DNA of 64,000 nt, from positions 29,995,623 through 30,059,622 of the forward strand of contig CM042092.1 of the NCBI GenBank assembly GCA_023512835.1, read 5' to 3'. Position 1 is the first letter of the stretch. Each line of letters starts with the position of its first letter. The translations under genes and the position numbers were made by a program. This stretch comes from Taxillus chinensis (Eukaryota; Streptophyta; Magnoliopsida; Santalales; Loranthaceae). A model generated the notes under the pieces. It was not told the DNA's origin. It ran no database searches and was given only the letters and a program-made list of their open reading frames with translations. Positions 57,277 to 64,000 of the stretch are shown one piece after another.

Positions 57277-57869
57277 ACCCTAAGCTGGGATTCTATTGAG
57301 GATCGTGGACGAACTATTCTATGTGGGCAGGCTGGGTCTTGATGTTTGTTTGCAGGCTGAGTCCTGATGATTGTACACACTACACTGTGCACAAGTACAC
57401 CAAGCATATAGTATAGACTTGTATGTTTGCATGATGTGGAGTATTAGGGTCACCTACTGAGCTTGTCGCTCACCCTTACTTGTTATTTCCCCTTTTCAGG
57501 TGTGACTCGAGACTAGTGGACGACTTTCTTCCAATAGGACGTGCCCACTACTCTGATGTATGATACAGTACTGTATTCTGTATTATTTTGTGTGATATCC
57601 CGGACAAGGGTTTGTGGATAGTTGTATTTGCATACTATTTGTGATGTGATGTCTGTATGACTGTTTGACTTATTGTATGCATGATGATGTATAGAAAAGT
57701 ATAGGATTACCCTTGATGTATGACTGTACTGTATAGGGTTGCATGATTGAGACAGCACCCGCGGTGTAGTCTCTATTGGTGCTAGTCACCACCCCCTTGA
57801 CCTTTCGAGTGCGGGCAAGGGGAAGTCATGTTCCTGGTTCCGGGTTCCCTGGAATTTGGGGGCGTGACA
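57277..57869 (+). repeat. Solo LTR D, second part
   Basis: Continues from 38845. Contains GTCGCTCACCC...CCCCTTTTCAG (57465-57500) and ends GGGGGCGTGACA at 57869, followed by the duplicate GTGTT. Confidence 0.88.
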
Positions 57870-59023
57870 GTGTTTATTGATGATATTTTGGTGTATTCCA
57901 AGACCGAAAAGGGAACATGTGGAGCATTTGGCAACATTGTTGCAATCCTTGAGGGACCAGTAATTGTATGCTAAGTTCAGCAAATGTGAGTTTTGCATGC
58001 AGGAGGTCCATTTTCTTGGCCATGTGGTGTTAGCTAGAGGAGTTAGGGTTGACCCAGCTAAGGTTGAAGATGTGTCATTATGGAAGAGGACAACCAATGT
58101 TTTTGAGATTCGTAGTTTCCTTGGCTTGGCGGGGTATTACCGTCGTTTTGTAGAGGGATTCTCATACTTGGCAGCTCCTATGATAGCGTTAACCTGGAAG
58201 GGAGTAAAATTTTAATGGACTGACAAGTGTCAGCAGGCGTTTGAGGCTCTTAAGACCTGTTTGACCACTGGCCGTATGTTAAGCCTACCTAGGGAGGACA
58301 TTCCATATAAGGTCTATTGTGATTCATCCAGGATTGGTTTGGGGTGTATGCTTATGCAGAAGCGCAACGCGATAGCTTATGGGTCAAGGCAGTTAAAACC
58401 ACATAAGCAAAATTACCCTACTCATCTTGAGTTGGTAGCTGTTATCTTTGCTTTGAAAAATTGGCAGCATTACCTTTTGGGGGATAAATTTGTGGTGTTC
58501 TCAGATCACAAGATCCTTCAGTACATCTTTACTCAGCGGGACTTGAATTCGAGGCAAAGGAGGTGGGTGGAGTATTTCCAGGCCTTTGATGTTACTCTTG
58601 CCTATACCTCGGGCAAAGGCAATGTTGTAGCTGATGCACTAAGCAGGGAAGAAAAACCTGAGGTGGCAGTGAGAGAGTGGAAGCTGATGGAGCCGTTGGT
58701 AGTATTACAGTTGCAGCCTATTGCTCGTGAGGGTGGAACAATCTTGAGTCCTAGTATGGTTGTGCCTAAGCTGTACTAGCTAGTTTGGGAGGGACAGTTA
58801 GGTGATATCAAGTGTAAGGTTCTCTGTGCACATATCGAGGCTGGCGAGCTGTCTGAGGATTAGACAGAGGGTCCTGAGCATGAGTTGTCCTTTTACGGGT
58901 GGCTAGTAGTGACTTCTTCTCTCCGGGATTAGGTGAAGAGGGATTTTCAATAGTCTAGAGTTGTTGTGCATCCAGGGGGTATGAAGATGTACCATGCACT
59001 TTGGGAGCATTTTTGGTGGCCTA
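57870..59023 (+). pseudogene. Element C RT end, RNase H and start of integrase
   Basis: [11 protein letters not shown](T) restarts RT after D. Open at 57964-58215 ([35 protein letters not shown]) and 58261-58779 (RNase [55 protein letters not shown]). The integrase zinc region starts near 58970 (HPGG...MYHAL...FWWP) and stops at F. Stops and shifts throughout. Confidence 0.85.
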
Positions 59024-59402
59024 TGTCACGGACCGAGGCTTATCCTAGCACACTTAGGCTATTTTGGGGTATTTCCCTCTTCTAAAGTGTTGTAACTTAG
59101 TTTATAGAGTGAGTTGTAGAGATTTTACTGCTTAGTTAGAAAGGATGTCACCTAGTGTCATAACCAGAAAAGTGTTAACATCTATATGTAGGGGAGTGAT
59201 GTTGTAAAGTTTTCAAGCAATCAATACAATCAATTTGTTGCCTTCGTTGACTCTTTCTTCCGCTAAGCGCTTCCCTACACAATTACTTTACAAGGGATCG
59301 ATGGGTTCCGATCTAAATGCGACGAGTTAGGCTGACCTAGCGTTCCTTCGTACAGGTAGGAACTAGGTGACACACGGGTTAAGCTTCTATAAAGGCTGAC
59401 CC
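59024..59402 (+). repeat. F 5' LTR (3' end missing)
   Basis: Matches 62439-62815. Similarity stops at GGCTGACCC, before the terminal GTGACA, and the primer site is absent. Confidence 0.88.
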
Positions 59403-59412
59403 AATATGCATC

Positions 59413-60204
59413 ATGGTGAAGGTAATGAGGGAGGAAGAACTCAAGGCGAAGTCTCTTTTGGCGCTCCAACTGTCCAAAGGAGTTAAGAGACATGAACCAA
59501 CCTTCATTGCCATGGTGAAGGAAGAATGCCTAAGTGTTGGGGAGGATCCCCCAACTGAAGTGAACACGGTCCATGAAGAGTTTGGGGACATTATGCCACC
59601 CGAACTCCCCAAACAACTTCCGCCGAAGCGGGAGGTGGACCACAAGATTGAGCTAGAGGCCGGTGCAAGGCCTACTGCTGCAGTGCCCTATTGGATGGCA
59701 CCCCCGGAGTTAGAGGAACTTCGGAAACAATTGAAGAATTTGTTGGATGCCGGGTTCATTGGCCCATCCAAAGAGCCATTTGGAGCACCGGTGTTGCTCC
59801 AAAAGAAACTCGATGGGTCGATGCGGCTATGTATTGACTATAGGGCGCTCAACGAGATTACGATGAAAAACACCTACCCTATCTCACTCATATCCAACCT
59901 CTTTAATCAACTTGGTGCTGTTAGATGGTTCTCAAAGCTAGATTTGCGGTCAGGATATTAGCAAGTGCGGATAGCTGAAGGTGACGAGGCAAAGACAGCG
60001 TGCGTCACAAGATATGGCTCTTACGAGTTCTTGGTGATGCCCTTTGGCCTCACAAATGCTCCTGCCACATTTTGTATGTTGATGAACCGGATCTTCCAAC
60101 CATACTTGAATAGATTTGTCATGGTGTACCTGATGACATTGTCGTCTACAGCAAAGCCTTGGAGGAGCACAAGGCACACCTACAGCGGGTTTTCCAAATC
60201 TTAA
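59413..60204 (+). pseudogene. F reverse transcriptase (stop-interrupted)
   Basis: First part open at 59413-59958: [70 protein letters not shown] stop follows at 59959-59961. It continues [34 protein letters not shown]. At the active site the VYLDDIVVYS codons are shifted ([10 protein letters not shown] at about 60117-60150). Confidence 0.88.
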
Positions 60205-60905
60205 GGGAGAACCAACCTTTTGTTAAGAAGGAGAAATGTGACTTTGCAAAGAAGGAGGTGCCCTTCTTGGGTCACATCATTGGCGGCGGCAAGTTAAAGA
60301 TGGATAGCAACAAAGTGTTAGCCATCAAGGAATGGGAGATGCCCAAGAAAGTCCCTGAGATGCATTCCTTCCTTGGCTTGGTTAACTACTATAGAAGATT
60401 CATCTGCAGCTATTCCCACATTGCCGTACCCTTGATGGAACTGTTAAAGAAAAACAAGACTTGGGTGTGGGATGATGCTTGCCGAGAGGCATTTGAGAAG
60501 TTGAAGCAAGCCGTGACAAACGAACTGGTGATGGCACTGCCAGACCATGCGAAACCTTATGAAGTTCACACCGATGTTTCAGACTTTGCCATCGGTGGAG
60601 TTCTCATGCAAGAGGGGCATCATGTAGCATATGAAAGCCGAAAACTCAATGACACCGAACGGAGGTACACGGTGCATGAAAAGGAGATGACGACAGTTAT
60701 GCATTGCCATCGGGTGTGGAGGCATTATTTGCTAGGGCCCAAGTTCATGGTGAAAATGGATAACATTGCTACGAGTTATTTCCTAACTCAAGGGAACAAC
60801 TCCAAAGCAAGCATGGTGGCAAGGACTCCTAGTTGAATTCGACTTTGTGCTCGAGTACAAACCGGGCACAAATAATGTGGTGGCTGATGCGTTAAGTTGA
60901 AAGGC
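60159..60905 (+). CDS. F RT connection and RNase H
   Basis: Open 60159-60836: [30 protein letters not shown], then RNase H with [15 protein letters not shown] (catalytic Asp), [17 protein letters not shown] (Glu) and [10 protein letters not shown] (Asp). Frameshift at about 60825; the domain ends NNVVADALS near 60870-60898, then a TGA stop. Confidence 0.86.
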
Positions 60906-61044
60906 GGAACTTGCAGCCATTAGCCAACCACAATTCCCCCTAGTGGACAAACGGAAGGAAGGAATGGAGCACGATCCATTAGCCAAGTCCTTAGTGGAAT
61001 GCGTCAAGGCTGGAAAGACGCGATGATTTTGGCTAAGGGAGAAC

Positions 61045-62298
61045 TTGCTCCATACTCGAGGGGAACGGGTGTACATTCCTAAATGGGGAAGTTTGAGGAG
61101 GGACATCCTCAAAGAATGTCACGACTCGCAATGGGCTGGCCATCCTGGAGTCGATCGTACCTTAGCATTGGTAGAAAAGAGCCACTACTCGCCTCAACTT
61201 TACGAGGACGTCCAAGATAAGATAGAGAATTGGCAGCCGGCGGGATTGTTGGAGCCGTTGCCCACTCCGGAAAGACCTTGGGAAAGTGTTTCGATGGACT
61301 TCATTGTTTGTCTCCCAAGATCCGAAGGATGCGGTACAATCATTGTGGTGGTTGACCGATTCTCTAAGTATGGAGTTTTCATTCTTGCTCCGAAGGACTG
61401 CACGGCAGACGACACGGCCCGACTATTCTTCAAGTACATGGTAAAGTATTGGGGCATTCCAAAGACAATCGTGAGCGATCGAGACTCACGATTTACTGGG
61501 CGGTTTTGGACCGAGCTGTTCCGGATAATGGGTTCGGACTTAAACTTTTCAATAAGTTTCCACCCACAAATAGACGGCCAAACTGAACGTGTCAATGGCT
61601 TACTAGAGCTGTATCTGAGGCACTACGTGAGTGTCAATCAAAGAGATTGGGCCAAGTTGCTGGACATAGCCCAATTCTCATATAACTTGCAGAAGAGCGA
61701 GTCCACGAACGAGAGCCTGTTCGAACTCGCAACTGGGCAGCAACCATTGACGCCCACTTCCATTACTCGGGGGTACACTGGAAAGAGCCCCGCGACATTC
61801 AAGTTTGCAAAAGGATGGCATGAACAGACAGATCTAGCCAGGGCATACTTGCACAAGGCGGCGAAGAAGATGAAGAAGTGGGCGGATCAACAAAGGAGAC
61901 CCTTGGAATTTCAGGAAGGAGACATGGTGATGCTCAAACTCCTTCCGCACCAAACCAAAGCACTTAGACAATTGCATAAGGGTTTGGTGCACCGCTATGA
62001 GGGGCCTTTCAAAGTACTTAAGAGAGTTGGGAAGGTCTCATACAAACTAGACCTCCCGACTAGCTTACAAAGGCATCTGGTGTTCCACGTTAGTTTACTC
62101 AAGCCTTACCATGAAGACTTGAAAGATACGAGTAGACAGCGGGCAGTGCGGACACCAACAGCATTAACGGGCAAAACCTACGACAAACAGATAGAGAAAA
62201 TCCACTCTCGTAGAGTCTTGCCAAGAAGGGGCGTAGATCCAAGCCGGGTGGAGTACTACGTCCAATGGAAGAACAGGCCGGTTGAAGAGGCAAGCTAG
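61045..62298 (+). CDS. F integrase with chromodomain start
   Basis: 417 residues open, longest frame in the window. HHCC zinc motif is half gone: H...H present (CHDSQWAGHPGV), but the CxxC part is deleted at DVQ/DKIENWQPAG (near 61205-61235). Core complete: SMDFIVCLPRS with VVVDRFSKYG (Asp), IVSDRDSRFTGRFW (Asp), DGQTERVNG (Glu). C-terminal GPFKVLKRVGKVSYKLDLP, HLVFHVSLLKPYH. Chromodomain begins VEYYVQWKNRPVEEAS and stops at a TAG where Trp is expected. Confidence 0.92.
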   Translation: MLHTRGERVYIPKWGSLRRDILKECHDSQWAGHPGVDRTLALVEKSHYSPQLYEDVQDKIENWQPAGLLEPLPTPERPWESVSMDFIVCLPRSEGCGTIIVVVDRFSKYGVFILAPKDCTADDTARLFFKYMVKYWGIPKTIVSDRDSRFTGRFWTELFRIMGSDLNFSISFHPQIDGQTERVNGLLELYLRHYVSVNQRDWAKLLDIAQFSYNLQKSESTNESLFELATGQQPLTPTSITRGYTGKSPATFKFAKGWHEQTDLARAYLHKAAKKMKKWADQQRRPLEFQEGDMVMLKLLPHQTKALRQLHKGLVHRYEGPFKVLKRVGKVSYKLDLPTSLQRHLVFHVSLLKPYHEDLKDTSRQRAVRTPTALTGKTYDKQIEKIHSRRVLPRRGVDPSRVEYYVQWKNRPVEEAS

Positions 62299-62438
62299 GA
62301 GAAGGAAGAGGATCTGGGGAAATTCTCTAAAGAGATTGAAGAGTACCGAGTAGAAACGAAACGCTACATCCAGTAGTTCGACGGGTTCGAGGAAGCCGAA
62401 GACGCAACGAGGACGCTGCGAAATCGGGTGTGGGAGAA
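62299..62438 (+). other. F chromodomain end and 3' region
   Basis: Continues in frame after the stop (EKEEDLGKFSKEIEEY), ending at about 62440. GGGTGTGGGAGAA (62426-62438) is the likely polypurine tract. Confidence 0.7.
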
Positions 62439-62822
62439 TGTCACGGACCGAGGCTTATCCTAGCACACTTAGGCTATTTTGGGGTATTTCCTCCTTGTAA
62501 AGTGTTGTAACTTAGTTTATAGTGAGTTGTAGAGATTTTACAGCTCAGTTAGAAATGATGTCTCCTGGTCTTATAACCAGAAAAATGTTAACATCTATAT
62601 GTAGGGGAGCGATGTTGTAAAGCTTTCAAGCAATCAATACAATCGACTTGTTGCCTTCATTGACTCTTTCTTCCGCTAAGTGCTTCCCTACACAATTGCT
62701 TTACAACGGATTGATGGGTTCCGATCCAAATGCGACGAGTTAGGCTGACCTAGCGTTCCTTCGTACGGGTGGGAACTAGGTGCCGCACGGGTTAAGCTGC
62801 TATAAAGGTTGACCCCGTGACA
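62439..62822 (+). repeat. F 3' LTR
   Basis: TGTCACGG to CCCGTGACA. Complete copy; several percent divergent from the 5' copy. Confidence 0.9.
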
Positions 62823-63056
62823 CCTGGGATGAAACGTGATGTGGCTGCATTCGTAGCAAGGTGCCTCATCTGTCAGTAGGTGAAAGCTAAGCACCAGTAG
62901 ATGGCAGGTATGTTGCAGCCGTTACCAGTAGCAGAGTGGAAGTGGGATCACATAGCGATGGATTTTGTGACTAGCCTTCCACCCACCACCGGGAGGAAAG
63001 ACATGATATGGCTAATGAAGTTGGCCCATTTCCTCGTTGTTCGAGAGCAGGATCCC
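62823..63056 (+). pseudogene. Element C integrase fragment after F
   Basis: GMKRDVAAFVARCLICQ then [49 protein letters not shown]: zinc region and start of the core, contiguous with 59023. Cut off by the next LTR. Confidence 0.85.
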
Positions 63057-64000
63057 AAATAACGTGCATTTATGCCATTATTTTATAGCCTATTTAGGGT
63101 ATTTAAGAGCATGTTTAAAGCCTGTTTAGTACCATATTTCATATATATTTGCTCTAACCCCTAGAACGACACTACTTGTGCTATATATGTGTTTTTGAGC
63201 TGTTTTGGGCAGGTTTTTGGATGATTTCTTCTTTAGTCATCAGCTAGACTTCTCTATCTCCTTAAGAGGGAGCTTGTGGAACTTATGAGCTCAAAAGGAG
63301 GCATTTTGAAGGCTACAAGCGACAAGGTTGCAAGAGGTCTCTTCACACTATTAGTGCTGAGCAAGTACATTTTGATTTTTCGGACCATGAAGATGGCCTT
63401 AAAATATCACGTGCAGAAGGGAAAGTTGCTCCAAATAATTCCCTCTGCCTCCCACAAAAATTTCAGAGCAAAAGGACAACAAAATATTTTGCACGTGATA
63501 TTGGGATTTGATTTTTTTGACCTAGTAGGAGGCTTCATATGATATGACGTGCAGAACAAAAGTTGCTCCAAATGATGCCATCTACCTCTCATAAACGCTT
63601 CAGAGCATTTGGAGGTGCATGTGATATGGCCATTGTCACGTGAATTATCACGTGTAACCATATTTTTGCACAGTGACCTTTGTTTTGTTATGGTGATGAC
63701 TTTTCCCTAAAGACCCTTGTCCAAATTCTGCTTGGTTTCAGTGTTATTAAGGTTAGAAGTAAGAATGGATGTCACTTACCAAAACTATGTCATTTTGGTA
63801 GCGACAACAATTGGCATTAGGGCAAACTTTATACAATACCTGCAGCCTTATAAGAGGAGGGATCTTGGAGGCAGCAACGCATCAATTCTTGGAGGCTGAG
63901 ACGCAGACAGAGGATAGAAAGAGGCGTTCTTGGAGATAGAAGCAACTGTTGAGTTTGGCGGCAAGGGGTTGCTGGTAGAGAAGGAGAAGTGTTAGGGCTA
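63057..64000 (+). repeat. Athila-related LTR, 5' part, cut by window end
   Basis: AATAACGTGCATTT...TTAAGAGCATG...ATATATATTTGCTCTAACCCC matches the reverse complement of the E2 LTR end (6190-6299), so it is in + orientation. First bases read AAA instead of TGA. Contains CACGTG dyads (63405-63655), a decayed ACGT palindrome (63780-63803) and TATA-like CTTATAAGAGG near 63847. No coding seen. Too diverged to be the same family as E2. Confidence 0.8.

Larger units (their letters stand above)
59024..62822 (+). mobile_element. F: chromovirus with short LTRs, gag and protease deleted
   Basis: LTRs 59024-59402 and 62439-62822 (about 380 bp, TGTCACGGACC...). The internal part starts between protease and RT. 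RT wording ([29 protein letters not shown]) suggests a Galadriel-type chromovirus, tentative. Flanks are CCTA (59020-59023) and CCTG(G) (62823-62827), an imperfect target duplication inside the FWWPGMKRD codons of C. Confidence 0.9.

Noticed and set aside
37292..57869. D as a full element with E6 as its internal region
   Set aside because: E6 has its own LTRs, duplication TTAGT and primer site; D has one LTR with GTGTT on both sides, hence a solo LTR.

Overview
The window is a plant (angiosperm) heterochromatin-type segment made almost wholly of LTR retrotransposons inserted into one another. I see no host gene, rRNA, tRNA gene or CRISPR array. The plant assignment rests on the element lineages, which I assigned from protein motifs: a SIRE/Maximus-like Ty1/copia element, an Athila-like Ty3/gypsy element, several Tekay/Del-like chromoviruses with chromodomains, and a chromovirus tentatively of the Galadriel type. 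The species cannot be told from the sequence.

Layout. (1) 1-26386, + strand: copia element E1. Its 5' LTR is cut by the window start, its 3' LTR is 24993-26386, and it has an extra ORF after pol. Within its integrase sits the Athila-like element E2 on the - strand (4804-18204). (2) 26387-63056: an old, shattered + strand Tekay-like element C is the scaffold of the right half. Its pieces are 26387-26443, 35642-37291, 57870-59023 and 62823-63056. It carries E4 (- strand, 26444-35641, TSD ATTTA) in its LTR and a solo LTR D (37292-38845 plus 57277-57869, TSD GTGTT) in its RT. Solo LTR D is split by E6 (+ strand, 38846-57271, TSD TTAGT). The gag of E6 is split by E7 (- strand, 41887-50925, TSD TCGCG). 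The integrase of C is split by F (+ strand, 59024-62822). (3) 63057-64000: start of an Athila-related LTR, + strand, running off the end. The order is therefore C, then D, then E6, then E7, with E4, E1, F and the last LTR as independent hits on C, and E2 younger than E1.

Coding content is gag, protease, RT, RNase H, integrase and chromodomain in each autonomous element, nearly all broken by single-base indels. Many of those breaks fall exactly at CAG/CTG trinucleotides, including in tRNA primer sites and at the integrase catalytic Glu region. This suggests either sequence errors at CHG-methylated sites or a CHG-linked mutational process.

Most notable biology: the Athila element E2 has, after pol, a broken accessory gene whose C-terminus looks like a Ulp1/SENP (C48) cysteine protease. 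Just upstream of that gene lies a second, LTR-like promoter block (CACGTG boxes plus TATA box). A related N-terminal domain occurs in the extra ORF of the copia element E1. LTRs of the Athila and Tekay families share a promoter cassette (CACGTG dyads, ACGT-centred palindromes, TATA, GA tract), and the Tekay LTRs share a candidate leader intron spanning tandem hairpin repeats.
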